This document shows positions 23,780 to 35,590 of a stretch of 64,000 nt of DNA, one piece after another. A program made the position numbers and the translations under genes. Each line of letters opens with the position of its first letter. The first letter of the stretch is position 1. The notes under the pieces are model-generated. The model had not been told where the DNA came from and did no database searches. It saw nothing but the letters and a program-made list of their open reading frames with translations. Origin of the DNA: Pardosa pseudoannulata (taxonomy: Eukaryota > Arthropoda > Arachnida > Araneae > Lycosidae); NCBI GenBank assembly GCA_032207245.1, contig CM063501.1:82625168-82689167 (forward strand). The letters are read 5' to 3'.

Positions 23780-24215
23780 TTTTAGATGAAAACATTTTGG
23801 GATGCGATGCTGAATTCTGTTTCCTTATTCTCTCTTTCCATATTTTTTAAAAGGACAATTCCTGTACGGTAATTATTGTTTGTCATCAATCTTCATCTTG
23901 GGAGAGAAATCGATTTAATTTGTTTCTTTGTAGCATTTAAAAAAATAAATTACCTGGGGTTTAAACGCTTCAGTAGTAACACGATTCATAAATATTATAT
24001 GAAAATGGGGTGCAAATTATTTGTATAGGGGGATTGACTGATCGATACGTGACAATGTTCTTGTTGCCAGTGTTGGCGAAAAAAAAAACACCACCAAATG
24101 ATACTTTTTATTACAATTATTTCAGCTTGTTATTTTAGTTGTTTTTTGCACTGATTAGTTAATGTCTCAATTGGGAGTTTTAGGTTTTTTTGACATGTTA
24201 AAAATATAGTGCCAT
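23780..24215 (+). repeat. Dispersed repeat family D, copy 1
   Basis: It shares with three other copies the blocks TTGTTTGTCATCAATCTTCA, CACGATTCATAAATATTA and a later TTGACATGTTAAAAATA. All four copies (also about 25990, 27180 and 33900) have the same orientation. The class is unknown: no terminal repeats or coding motif. Confidence 0.8.
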
Positions 24216-24232
24216 ACAGTTTCAACCTTCCT

Positions 24233-24440
24233 TAGCCGTGGTAGCTCAGTCAGTAAATCCAGTGATCTCGTAACTGAAAGTTTGCGGGTTTGGGACTGGG
24301 GCCAGCCTAATATCCGCCATGTTTGTGACTGGGAACATAAAATATGTTCGTGGTCATAAAGTCCTAAATGTTCTCAAATGATACCTCTGGGGGTGGCAGG
24401 CCAAGCCTGGGGGTCTCCTGTTTCGTCACTGCTGCCAGCT
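24233..24440 (+). mobile_element. tRNA-derived SINE, family C
   Basis: The best head of this family: A box GTGGTAGCTCAGTCAG, B-box-like GCGGGTTTGGGAC. The body shares ACATAAAATATGTTCGTGGT and GGGGGTGGCAGGCCAAGCC with the copy at 21944. Confidence 0.85.
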
Positions 24441-24819
24441 TGAATTTAGTTATTTTCACTATTACTCTACACAATACGGAAAACCAGTCTCGAATGTGTT
24501 AAGTTCATAAGGTTGAGTGAAAGTCACTTTTATATGTTTATCTAGAAACTGGATACAGATTAGTAAAAAGGGTTAAATTAGGTTTGTTTCTATTTTTAAT
24601 GTAATACTTCAGTAAAATACTTCAAACATTCTCAGGGATTCACTTTGGCTTAACAGTAATCCGTTGTGAACATAGCTAGTTACGCTTAAGATGCACTGAT
24701 CTATTGAACTACTTTATACCATAAAGTTTGGCTTTAAACTCGGTAAAAGGGGCAAATAAGCTAATATTAAAGGAGAGGACCAAAGAGGAAATTTTGTCAC
24801 AATCGCAAGTCTACAAGAG

Positions 24820-24890
24820 GTACTCCTGGTCTCAACATCCTTCGTGAAGAAAACAATAGACCGTAGTGCTCCAAATCAAATGATACCAAC
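24820..24890 (+). mobile_element. SINE family A tail fragment
   Basis: It carries the 3' body and tail only (GGTCTCAACATCCTTCGTG, AATAGACCGTAGTGCTCC). Confidence 0.7.
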
Positions 24891-25039
24891 TTACAAGAGG
24901 GATACTACGTTTAGGAACGGTCGACAGATCTCTGAAGACTGTTCGTGTAGTTAGACCATCGACTATGAAAACAGATGAAATAAGTGAGGAATAATCAAAA
25001 ATTGTCTGGTAATTGAAATCACATTCAATTGTTCAATTT

Positions 25040-25290
25040 TCAACTGTGAAAGCACAATTTTACTTAAAAATGTCCAGCGTTTGAAGAAAATTTGAAACTG
25101 TTCGCCTACAGATCTTTCGCTGCAGAATTATCCACCACAACGCTCGGCCCCACACTGCGTTGATTGTACCTAATTCCAGAACACATCCCTATTCTTCCTT
25201 ACCCACCATAAAATCCAGATATGACCCCTGTGACCGATATTTTTTCCAGCTTAAGAAGTATGTGAAAAAACACCTTTTAGACACACTCTA
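25040..25290 (+). pseudogene. mariner/Tc1-family transposase remnant (C-terminal part)
   Basis: The frame through 25124-25280 reads IIHHNARPHTALI and later YDPCDRYFFQLKKYVKKHLL. These correspond to the conserved H-D-N-A-R-P-H block and the PCD-x-FLF-x-LK block of mariner transposases. The catalytic Asp of the first block is replaced by His, and a stop lies upstream, so the gene is dead. Terminal repeats were not found; the following 500 bp are unclassified. Confidence 0.9.
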
Positions 25291-25989
25291 AGATATCCAA
25301 ACAGTCGTAAACACGAGGAATCGCAGATTCTCACAAAATAAGTTAACAACTGTTAAATATTGTTCGCCAATAGAGGGCGATAGATGACGCTCTATGCTTT
25401 ATTATGTTGTTGTTTTTTTTGTTAGTCGTTGGACCATTTTTGTGAATACAAACCGTTAAAAATAAAATGTGTTTATCATAAGTAGTGTGCTTTTGTGATG
25501 GTTTTACTTCCTGATAAAGAATAGAAAGTCAGCTGTAAGTTCTACAGATTCTGGACTGTAAAGGAAGGTAAGCCCTTTACCTTATTACGGAATTAAAGAA
25601 AAGTGCACAATAACCCCTATCGGCAACGTTGGATTCTTTTGTATTGGTACCCAAGGCTACATATGTTGAATCTTATTAACTGTTTTTTTTTCTAAGTATG
25701 ATTGTTTAAATTGTGCGATTTTCTTCTTATTACTTTTGTGACAGACCTTGTATTATGTAATGCAAAATAAATTAAATTTAAAATATATGATCTAAAGACC
25801 ACTATAAAATTTATGTTCCATCTGTTAGAAGATACTTATTAAAAGCATGAAATTTCTGTTATAAATGTAGAATTTGTAATGTAATGTTTTTTAACATTGT
25901 ATTTATATAAATATTAATGTAATTGTTAGCATTTAAAAATGCTGATATTAAATGGTAACCTTAATGTTATTTATTTCAAACTAATCGAA

Positions 25990-26330
25990 TATTTAGTTCA
26001 GTTGAGAAGGTTTAGTGATTCAGTGCTGCATTTGTTCTTTATCTTTTTACATTTCGCATGATATTTTCAGATCGTTTCCAACACGTTAATTGTTTGTCAT
26101 CAATCTTCATCATAAGACAAATTTTGTTTCTAAATTATCATTTTTATAATGAATTACTGGAGGTCTGATCTCTTTACTGGTTAGAAATTTATAAACATTT
26201 TACGGGAAGTAGGTGTAAATTATTAGTATGAGGTCAGAGACATAAATAGGGACTTATTTTATATTATCATTGCTAGAGTAAGAGAAATATTGTATTAAAA
26301 AATGGTACTTTTATTATACTTTTTTAGGGG
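25990..26330 (+). repeat. Dispersed repeat family D, copy 2 (shorter)
   Basis: It contains TTAATTGTTTGTCATCAATC and AGGTGTAAATTATTAGTATG. It breaks off earlier than copies 1, 3 and 4. Confidence 0.8.
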
Positions 26331-27179
26331 GGTTCTTTACAGAATGAATGATATCATTGTTTTGAATTTTAGTCCATGTTCCGTTCTAGAATACCGAATG
26401 CAGGAAAAGAACAATGTTTTAGGGAGACAATAAGTTTTACAAGGCGTCTTGACTTTGACAAATATCATAATACACTCCCATGGTGTGAATTTGGTTAATA
26501 AAAAAAGCTTATTTAACGTTATTTACCCGTATAAGTATAGTAATATTATTTCCACAAGTCTCATTCTATTATTAAGTTAAACACCTGGTCTAATAGAAAT
26601 ATACATATATCCTGTTTCGAATTGTGGGGGTAAATTGTTATAATATTTTCGCAAATAAATGAAAAAATGTAGTTTATTTTACAGTTGAAAAACTTATGAT
26701 GTAAATATTTTAAAATATGGCAACCACGTAGTAAAGAGGTATAATGATTATAAATTACAGATATTTTGATTAAATACACTAACTACATTTAATTATTTTG
26801 ATTAAATACACTAGCTACTTTGACTAACTACATTAAATTACAAATATTTTTAATACTATTTCACATTTCCAATATTCCACAAAATACCTTTAAGCATTCT
26901 AATGCAAACTATATTAAGTATTTAAGAAGTTTGGATTCTAATGACAAAATTAATGTTTTCCAACAATAATCAACAAGTTACATTTGAAAGCGTAAATGAA
27001 ATGTATTCTCCATGTATTAACAAGTTTATTAAAATATATTTATCAGACTAGACAAATCTACTGGTTTTTCAATTCCAATTCAAGGTATATTTAAATTACC
27101 GATAAATGTAGTCTTAAACAGTGCCTTACAGTACTATTTCTACTTGACAATTTTATTAATCCAAATACTAATTAAAGAA
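26331..27179. other. No feature recognised
   Basis: AT-rich sequence with a short local repeat (TTTTGATTAAATACACTA, twice near 26770-26815). No gene seen. Confidence 0.4.
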
Positions 27180-27690
27180 CAAATGAAATAAAATATTGCA
27201 GAGAGAATTTTATTTATAGTGGAAATAACTACAACATCAAAGGAAAAAGTTTGGTGATTTAATGCTGCATTACTTTTTTGCCCATTCCGTATGTTTTAGA
27301 TAGTTTCTAGCACTTTAATTGTTTGTAATCAATCTTCATCATAAGAAAGTAGTCAGTTTTGTGTTTTCGTTATCATTCTTGAAAATAGATTACTTGAGTA
27401 CTGGAAAGGTTCCTGTTGCACGATTTATAAATATTATACGAAAACTTGTGGAAAAGTTGTTAGTACGAGATGAATTGATTCATCGATACTACACTTGTTT
27501 TACATTTACGTTGAAAAGAATATTCGAGAAAACTGCACGAAAATAATATTACTCTCATTACTAATTTTATATTTTGTTTTTAAAGTTTCTTTTTTCTTTA
27601 TCCACACCAGCGAATATTTCATGACGTATGTTGAATTTCCGTTTAGATTTCTTGGCATGTTAAAGGTAGAAAAATCCTAAAAAAAAACTT
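27180..27690 (+). repeat. Dispersed repeat family D, copy 3
   Basis: The longest well-aligned stretch is TTGTTTGTAATCAATCTTCA followed by ATGAATTGATTCATCGATAC. An ORF at 27319-27546 reads through this copy but is interrupted by stops in the others, so it is not conserved coding. Confidence 0.8.
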
Positions 27691-28202
27691 TTTGTCTTAA
27701 AGACAGTGGCGTTCACTAGGGAGGTGGAGATTTAGAGGTTGTACCTAACTCTTGTGAGTTCTAGGAATTCGATGACAACACGAGAAGCACTGTGTGCCAA
27801 ACATAAAATTTCAGGTTGTGATTGGCAACAAAGAAAAGGCGAGAGCTATGTGGTGATTACGAAATAACAACTAAAGTCGTTGCCTGGTTTTGATTCCCCG
27901 AAGATTAAAGTCATACACATCATTTCTCATTAAGACCGTTGATGTAATGATCAATCTTTGTAAATAGTGTCTTGTATATATTATAATATTGTAATGTATT
28001 TTCACATATAATTGTAACATGAATTCATTGATCTGTATTGATATTTGTTATGAGTAAAGTTGTATAATTATCGTATTTTTATTTGTGGGAACACAGCAGC
28101 TTCTTAAATATGTAAATATCTGTAATATATGTATTTGTTTGCTTATGTAAGAGTCAGTGTGACATTAGCATAGAGTTCGGTTGCATCAAAAGTGCTGATG
28201 GG
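27691..28202. other. No feature recognised
   Basis: AT-rich sequence, no gene or repeat copy seen. Confidence 0.35.
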
Positions 28203-28355
28203 TGCTACCATATTACGGTCGACATATGTCACTGGTGACCTGCATCATAATGTCAGAGAGAAATTTATAGTACCAAATTCCCATATCTGGCGATTTGTGA
28301 CGTCATTATGACGCAGAAATCACCAGTGACATATGTCGACTGTAATATGATAGCA
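28203..28355. mobile_element. Small MITE with 36-bp terminal inverted repeats
   Basis: 28203-28238 and the reverse complement of 28320-28355 match at 34 of 36 positions (both contain GTCGACATATGTCACTGGTG). Total length is 153 bp; a weaker match extends a few bases outward. A clear target duplication was not found, so the superfamily is open. The interior holds GTGACGTCATTATGACG. Confidence 0.85.
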
Positions 28356-28550
28356 GCCGATGTTTGTTTATGTAACTTGTGTGTAGTTTGAGTATCCTGT
28401 AACGTTAGTCCAGTTTGATATCCAGAGCTCTACGTCATTCATTATACTATCTTAATAAAATGCCTGTGTCTAGATCTAATTGGTTTATATACGGTTTTAT
28501 ATATGATGCACGGTTTATAAATGATGTGATCCTTGCGGATACTTCTTTAA

Positions 28551-28787
28551 CCCTTTGAGGACGGGTGCAACATCTATATATGCAACATCTTTCAAATTGA
28601 CCCTGGGGACGAGTATATTATTAATGATATTATAAATAGAATATTTAATTAATATTTCTTAATGTCAATAGAAATATATCTTTGTCTATTATAGGTGAAC
28701 TTGTTTATTAGAGAGACCTAAATACTAAATAATCATCTGGTTCAATTTAAAAGATGTTGCATATATGACACGTCCTTCCTCAAATGG
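28551..28787. mobile_element. TTAA-flanked piggyBac-like MITE (family P8)
   Basis: It lies between TTAA at 28547-28550 and 28788-28791. The left end CCCTTTGAGGACGGGTGC and the reversed right end CCATTTGAGGAAGGACGTG pair over about 45 bp with small gaps, including TATATGCAACATCTTT. It is 237 bp and non-coding. Confidence 0.85.
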
Positions 28788-28791
28788 TTAA

Positions 28792-29889
28792 GAATAGTCG
28801 AGCCATAGCAGGGGTCTCCATAACTATCTGCGAGGATTGGAGAAGTATTGTTTTTCATGTATCTGTAAATGCACTATGTATAAATAAATGTGTGTGTTGT
28901 CTAAAATCAGTTGTCTGACTTATACGCTACCCCTTCATACGTTACAAGCTCCTACCTTTTCCACAATAGACCGATTTTTTGAAAAACTCAATGAGTTTTT
29001 AATTTTTAAGAAACATTTTTGACTCGGAAACGTTGAATACTTTGAAACATTTATTTTTCTTAGAAATATGCATTATATTTTTAAATAGCTATTTTTGTCA
29101 AATAAGTGTTTTCATTACATTTTGACAATATGGGCATTAAATACAAAATGTATACTCCCTTCTCGAGGAAAAGTGTGTAAATTAAACTTTTATGATAATA
29201 TATTATCATAGTTTAATATTTTGTACTCTAAATGTTTGTTTGGCTGTATTTATACTCAGGTCAATATAGCTATAACTTTCAATTATCTGTATTCTTCATT
29301 GAAGTATTGTGTAACACCGTCTTTTGAGTTTGCATAAGTTTGCATAAGTTTAGTGTTGATATATGAACTTATGTGATACAATTTGATGTATTTTCAAATA
29401 ACCGAAAATCTATATTTTGATGCTTAACGAATATTTTATCTTTGCAAATATTTATAAACCATGACAGAATTCTTGACCATTTTTATTGTAAATGTATCTA
29501 ACGGTTTTGGATACTAATTACAACAAGAATTTCTAATATGCCTATTATTTCAAATTGACAGAGGTCAGTAAAGTGTATTTGCTGTATTATAGGATTCTAA
29601 ATATACTAACAAATTTTTGCTAGCATTGATATTTGTTTTTATTTATGAGAGACTGCTTTGAAATCTATGAGCTTGCTGTGACACCAGGTCAGAGGTATAA
29701 GCAATTTTACATAATTTATATAAAAGTAACTGTAGACTGTATATATCGAAGGCAAGGAAAAAGTAACAACGTATTTTATTCATTGTAAGAGTCAGTCTGT
29801 ATTCTATCTAAAATGCTTTCAAAATTGCAACCATATAAGTAAATTATTAAGTTAAGATTACAGTATTGAATTACATACATGTTTTTACT
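28792..29889. other. No feature recognised
   Basis: About 1.1 kb of AT-rich sequence with no gene, RNA or repeat copy seen. Confidence 0.4.
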
Positions 29890-30110
29890 GCAGAAGCACA
29901 ATCGGCAAAAGAATCGAACTCCTAATTGGAGGTTTGCGAGTGTCTGAGATCTCTGTGTTCGTTAATGGCGGCTGGGACACATAAAATAGGTTTGCTTTCG
30001 GAATAGTCTTCAATTTTCCAAACTATACCTTTGGATGGGGCAGACCAAGCCTGAGGAGAGAGGAGGGGGGAATCTTCTGATTCTAAATTACAACCACTTC
30101 GTTCGTGTTG
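29890..30110 (+). mobile_element. SINE family C, decayed
   Basis: It is recognisable by GGGACACATAAAATA and GGGGCAGACCAAGCCTGAG. The tRNA-like head is badly eroded. Confidence 0.65.
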
Positions 30111-30310
30111 TTCTAGAGTAATTTTACATGTCTATATGGTGTCCCCCTAAAAAAAGGATAACCATTTATTACTACTTGGTAAAGCTAAATAGCATAAAAG
30201 CAAATTCCTCCGAATTGGAACTACTATTTTTACTGCAGAATTTTCTTTTTATAAGTTATGTTTTAAATATTGAAGTGAAATTAAACAAATCCTGTATTTG
30301 TCTATATATG

Positions 30311-30322
30311 CGTGTGCGTGCG

Positions 30323-30353
<31 letters not shown>

Positions 30354-30374
30354 CTGCCTGCCTGCCTGCCTGCC
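30311..30374 (+). repeat. Compound microsatellite (GTGC/CTTG/CCTG)n
   Basis: A tetranucleotide tract running CTTG repeats then CCTG repeats. The Leu/Ala/Cys-repeat ORF across it (30128-30385) is an artefact. Confidence 0.95.
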
Positions 30375-31574
30375 AAACCATATGAAATAATATCTAGGTA
30401 CTAAACTACATTTTCGCTGATGCGTAAATTACAATCGAATTTTAAAGCACATTCCATCGATGAGGCACATTGAAGCATAATGGGCATCAAAGAATCGCTC
30501 TGAAGCATCGATGGGATACTGAAGCATAACCCCTCAATTATGCTTGCTCCCTGACGGAAAACTACAGCAAAATTCACCTGTAATGCAGCACACTTGATTA
30601 GAAACTGGAGTGTGACCCACCGTTGGTGAATGCCTGTGTCACCGAGTTAGGAAACTCTTACTGTAAGGTCAAAAATAAAACTTTTCCACTAATCCACTAA
30701 GAAAATATCTAAAAGTATGAATTAAACCTATGTTAATCATGTAAAAATAGTGACGCAATACATTTTACACAATGTTTCAATATATGTATCCTTTTCCACA
30801 CTTAGGTTCTTATAAATACTAATTATATAATCAATGAAATAGAAAGCTGAAGTCATTCCATTAAGCGCATTGAACCAATTCTGGTGAATATACAGATATT
30901 TAGTTCTTAAAGCCGGCTATTTGCATAACCGATGTTTTAATATGTTTAAATTCCTGTACTAAAAAATGATGGAATGGAATATTATTAGACAATTTTAACC
31001 AGATATGTTTTGATATGTTCATATATATTGATATGTTTGAGGTTTATTAAATCTAAACATTTCAAAAATTAAATTTAAGAAACCTTGCCAGTCACAGTTG
31101 AAAATGTATGAATATTTGTGGTAGTGAGTAGTAGGATAATTTAAGCAATGAAATACATACATATTATAAAATATATACAAATTACAGTAATAAATATTTA
31201 AAACAGGTCAAATATCCCTAAATATGTATTCCTATGTTAATCATGTAAAAATAGTGACGCAATACATCTTAAAAAATATTTCAATATATGTATCATTTTC
31301 CACATTTAGGTTCTAAATACTAATTACATAATCAATGAAATAGAAAGTTGAAATCAACCCAATAATACATTGAACAAATTCTGGTAAATATACAGTTGTT
31401 TAGACCTTAAAAGCAACTGTTTGAGTAACTGATGTTTAAATATGTTTAAATTACTGTACTAAAAAAAAAGATGGAATGAAATGTCTTCTGACAATTTTAA
31501 CCAGATATATATTGATATGTTTAAGAGGTAAATTAAATTTAAGAAACTAGAAACATGCCAGTAACTGTTCAAAA

Positions 31575-32462
31575 TCTCCTGAACAATAATAGCCTAAGTT
31601 ATCTGTCCGTCTGTCCACGAATTTATGAAGCGGTTGGACTTGGAATGGATAGGACATCCATATTGGATTCTTGATGATTTAGGGTTAGCAAATTTCAAAG
31701 CAAGTTTTTAAAACGTTAGTAATCCACCCCTTTCTCCCTTTTTGAACGTTTAATGCCATTATTTCAAGCCCTATTTTCCCGGTTAAGGGCAGGCGATAAA
31801 ATTTATCAATTTATCCACATAATAAATAGGTAAAATTACATTTTTTTTCTTGTTTTATGACGTAATTAATTTAATCATCACATATAATCATTTCTTATTT
31901 TAAATTAAATATTGTGTGCATTACTTCATACGTTTTATCACTGAACTTAGATATTAAGCAAATATGTTTTCTTTTATATTTGGTTTAAATAATAGATTAG
32001 GTATATAAGCGATAATTTTAACCCTCCGAGTGGAACACACAGAGGAAAAAAAGTCTCCAAAAATACGCTAAAGGTTTACTGTGTCAGTGGCCAAAGCGTT
32101 CAATGATTTTTTACTTCACCCATTATCGACTAGAATGGAATACGGGAAACCCACCCTCGTTATTGTCCCTTTACTTCCGGTTATAAATAGATATTTAAAT
32201 AGATATTATAGATTGTTAATTTTTATATACATAGAGCTCGTCAAGTCTCGAAGATCATCCCATAAGAAATAATAGATTTTATAGGTACAACTAAAAATAG
32301 TCTTTAAGAAAATTATTTATATTTTTTTGCGAAAGTCATCGAAGATATTTAAGTGGTGCAATTAGAGATACATCTGTTACCGCAAACGAAATACTTTGAA
32401 ATAGAGATTTATAAAGCCATGAAAAGCTATTAGCGCCTTTGTGCCTCAGAGCTATATGCTAG
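31575..32462 (+). mobile_element. Helitron-like element H5 with paralogous empty site
   Basis: It starts TCTCCTGAACAATAATAGCC after A31574 and ends GCTATATGCTAG before T32463. The unoccupied tandem copy reads GTTGAAAATGTATGAATATT (near 31099-31118) where this copy has GTTCAAAA-[H5]-TGTATGAATATT. No target duplication was made. The inner part beyond 32021 is a truncated P1-family MITE, which replaced the usual 3' hairpin. Confidence 0.93.
32022..32450. mobile_element. piggyBac-like MITE, family P1, truncated, inside H5
   Basis: It starts CCCTCCGAGTGGAAC directly after TTAA (32018-32021) and matches 82-520. It breaks off near CTTTGTGCCTCAG, just before the Helitron 3' end. A deletion removed its right end together with the Helitron hairpin. 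Confidence 0.85.
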
Positions 32463-32655
32463 TGTATGAATATTCGTGATAACTGAGTAGTAGGATAATT
32501 TAAGTAATAAAATACACACATGATGTAATAAATTACTCAAATAATTTTACAAATAACAATAATAATATTTAATTAAGCGTATTATGTAGTGATAAATTCA
32601 TAAATTAAAAACTTATGTAATGACTATAATAAAAAATATTTTGTAATAATCTTAA

Positions 32656-33095
32656 CACAATGTATGCGGGACACGTACTAGTATGTTTTCTGACGATTGA
32701 TACTTGATCACGGGTTACGCACTAGTACGGGTTAGTGTAACAACATGGTTTGTTTGTGGGTACAGAAATACCGGTACATACAGGAAACGAAGTCGAATGT
32801 TCTTGTCTACTACATACATTCTGGAAATATTTAGGCAATAAAAACCAGTTTTTACGTTATTAATTTTATGGTTGCTCATTCCATTTTTTTTACAATACAA
32901 AATGTTTATATATAACATAATTCGAAAAAATTCAAACAATATACTGTTATTGCTATTTGATTTTTCATATTTTCTATACTGTTATAAATTTACAAATTAA
33001 AAAATATATTTGATTAAAAAAATCTTATGGTTGTTTCTTATATATTTCTTTTTATATATTTGTTTATATATTTTAATATAAATGCTAAAAGTTGT
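32656..33095. mobile_element. TTAA element related to P9, one end only
   Basis: After TTAA (32652-32655) the terminus CACAATGTATGCGGGACACG continues with TTTTCTGACGATTGATACTT. It matches the right end of the element at 60106-60785, reversed. The other end was not found before P5 begins. The left flank (ATGTAGTGATAAATTC ... TAATAATCTTAA) recurs at 33700-33773 without the element. Confidence 0.75.
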
Positions 33096-33099
33096 TTAA

Positions 33100-33664
33100 C
33101 CCCTTCCGGTATGATTTAATAATGAAAAACTGTGCATGAAATAACCATTTAATTTTTATTTAAAAAACTTTTTTCATTTTACAATTCTTACATATTCTTA
33201 ATTAAAATCCACTTTTTACATAGTGTTAAATAATATCAGAAACAGTAAAATTAAGAAAATATCAAAGCAAAACATTAATAAGGTATACAGATAATAGTCT
33301 TCAAGCTAGTGGTACTTTTCAAAACAAAGTGCAAAGGAATTCTTAATTGTTTACACCGCCAAGTAGTCTCACTTTTAATTTGATTCTTGTAACACACACG
33401 GCATTTCTTAGTAGGTTTTCTTTTATTCTGACTCATTAATTTGGCAATGACTTGTACCAAGAAATTCTAAGTAAACAATATGCAATAGTGACTTGTGATT
33501 TTCACAAGTGATAAAAGTGTTGCCAAATTCAGTACACTAGAAATTTTAAACTAAATTATCATATTTAACAGTAACTTTAATCGCATGACGAGTGTAGCTC
33601 GTCATTTTGTGGTATGAAATGAAAAACTACTGACGAGCTAGAATAGTCATTTTACCGGAAGAGA
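33100..33664 (-). mobile_element. piggyBac-like element P5, internally deleted
   Basis: It is flanked by TTAA (33096-33099 and 33665-33668); termini are CCCCTTCCGGTA on the left and TACCGGAAGAGA on the right. The minus-strand ORF at 33275-33460 encodes the piggyBac cysteine-rich domain: KPTKKCRVCYKN, then SETTWRCKQ. After that a frameshift or loss of Cys residues occurs and the expected YHT end is unreadable. The DDD catalytic region is missing. It is the most intact coding scrap of the P3/P4/P5 family. Confidence 0.93.
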
Positions 33665-33699
33665 TTAAAATATTAATTTTCCATCTAAGGAGACAACTA

Positions 33700-33773
33700 T
33701 GTAGTGGTAAATTGATAAATTAAAAGCTTATGTAATGACTAAAATAAAAACTATTTTGTAATAATCTTAAGGT
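33700..33773. repeat. Duplicate of the left flank of 32656, empty TTAA site
   Basis: It matches 32577-32655 and ends AATAATCTTAA followed by GGTTCAATTT instead of an element terminus. It may show the pre-insertion site of the TTAA element at 32656. Confidence 0.8.
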
Positions 33774-33899
33774 TCAATTTAAATGTATAAAAGAAATGTT
33801 ATGTATGTAAAATATAAAGTAATTTATTAAAATGCAAAATTGAGATACATTTCTTGCCAAATAAGTACATTAATCCGTATATTAATATGATCACTAATG

Positions 33900-34420
33900 A
33901 AAAAGAGCTCCACAGTCAAATGCAAACACAACTTCATTTATCGCAGAAATAACTGCATGTTTCACTTCAGATGTAAACGTTTGGGTGATTTACTGCTACA
34001 TTTTCCCATTCTTTTTACTCTCATTTTGTATGATATTTTTAGATCGTTTTCAATACGTTAATTATTGTTTGTCATCAATCTTCATCATGAGACAGAAATC
34101 AATTTGATCTTGTTTTTCATTATCATTTTCGAAAAATAATTATCGGAAGGCTGAACGCTTCAGTGGTTAACACGATTCATAAATATTTTACGAAAAGTGG
34201 GTGCAAATTATTAGTATGAGATGAATTGATTGATCGATACGGGACTTATTTCGTATTCTCGTTGCCGAAGTTGGCGAAAAAGTGTACGAAAAGAATGTTA
34301 CATTCATTACAACTTTTTTGCTCCTGTTTCGAGGGTATTTTTTTCAATGTTTTCTACACCACTGACTATTTGACGCCATAGGTGGAAGTTTTAGTTCGCG
34401 GCAGGTAAAAAAATTCCAGT
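33900..34420 (+). repeat. Dispersed repeat family D, copy 4
   Basis: It has TTGTTTGTCATCAATCTTCA, then CACGATTCATAAATATTTTA and GTTGGCGAAAAAGTG, the most complete version of the family. Confidence 0.82.
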
Positions 34421-35590
34421 TGGATACTGAAACATACTTTTTAGTGTATGTGTTAAAAGGTTTTATTTTGTCAAATAATTCATATTTTCATGGTGTTATA
34501 ATTTTATCGATTAACTGAGAGTGGATAATGTAATCGTTTAGAAGATAATATTTAACGAAGCATGTCTCTCACTTTTAGAAATATTTTTGGACAGTTTGAA
34601 TGCTGATTAGCCTCTTCCCTTACAAATGTTTTTGAAAAAAAAATTGCAAAAAATCATTTTTTTTTATTTTATTATTTAATACGTGGAAACGAAACAAAAC
34701 AAAATGTGTAGGTTTTAAGTTGAGTTTTTAATTATTATAGATGTAAAAGCATTTAGTTTTAATATTAGTGTGCTATCCCGATTTATCTCGGCAATTGGAA
34801 AAGTTAAATATTAGTCTTTGTATGATAGTTTTTTGAAACAGGGGACAACACACAATGATACCAGAGATTTTCTAGACTGTTATATGATCTCTTTTCTTAC
34901 TTGTGTAATCTCTTTTACTGGAGCACAGATTACACTATCTTCTTGGATTTGATTTTTTTTTCAGTAGCGTAAATAATATCTGGAGAATGCCATGATGTTA
35001 ACCTGAGTGGTGAAGGACTAATGTTGGGTCTTCGTGGTGTGGCAGAAAACTCGTCATGATGATTTTTCTCAACTATCCTTCTTTATTCGTTAAAATTCAC
35101 AAGCCAACGTATACTATACAATATTGAAAACACGTGACAAATCTCGCCAAAAGAACCTTGAAACCAACAGAATTGCCAATCAAATCTGAATATTTAGTTT
35201 CATTTCCTCCAGGACGAGTAAAACCGTGATAAAAACAAATCGTACTGGCAAATTCTGCTTCGCCCCAGTTTCTGCTTTGAGTTTTCTCGGGATAATAATT
35301 AACTGCAATACATACGAACCCGAGATAACTCGGGATAATCAGGCAAGCAGTTAGTACATTAAATATTTAAATAGTTTAAATGTTCTTAATTTAGTAAATA
35401 CTGAAACATATATTTTAGTGTTTGAGTAAAAAATCTTTATTTTGTCAAATATGTCACATTTAATGTTGTTAGTTTTAAGGATTTACTCAGAACTGCTATA
35501 TGTAATCGTGTAGTATATGACAAAGCAAGTCAGTCGTTTTTAGATAGAAATATGTCTAGGCAGTTTGGGTATTGTTAAGCACAGTATGTT
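34405..35590. repeat. Diverged direct repeats flanking a piggyBac remnant
   Basis: 34415-34610 and 35397-35585 are related (ATACTGAAACATA, TTTTATTTTGTCAAATA, GTAATCGT). They are about 980 bp apart and bracket the element at 34769-35350. Confidence 0.75.
34769..35350 (-). mobile_element. piggyBac-like transposase remnant (C-terminal part)
   Basis: A minus-strand frame around 34960-35070 reads RRPNISPSPLRLTSWHSPDI, matching the piggyBac linker pattern PLRLT-x-x-H-x-P. Downstream a shifted frame reads NPRR, a stop, then CNLCSSKRDYTSKKRD, like the start of the cysteine-rich domain. Subterminal inverted repeats TATCCCGAKTTATCTCGG lie at 34774-34791 and 35320-35337. Flanks are TTAG on both sides, a possible worn TTAA. 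Stops and shifts make it a pseudogene. Confidence 0.75.

Larger units (their letters stand above)
30730..32580. repeat. Tandem duplication, period 504 bp, second unit split by Helitron H5
   Basis: ATGTTAATCATGTAAAAATA starts both units (30730 and 31234). The match continues through TAACCAGATAT and into GTATGAATATT with GAGTAGTAGGATAATTTAAG. In unit 1 the last part is continuous (31080-31150). In unit 2 it is interrupted by H5 (31575-32462) exactly between A and T. Confidence 0.93.

Noticed and set aside
30128..30385. 85-codon ORF with a Leu/Ala/Cys repeat
   Set aside because: The repetitive half is a tetranucleotide microsatellite and the rest has no recognised similarity.
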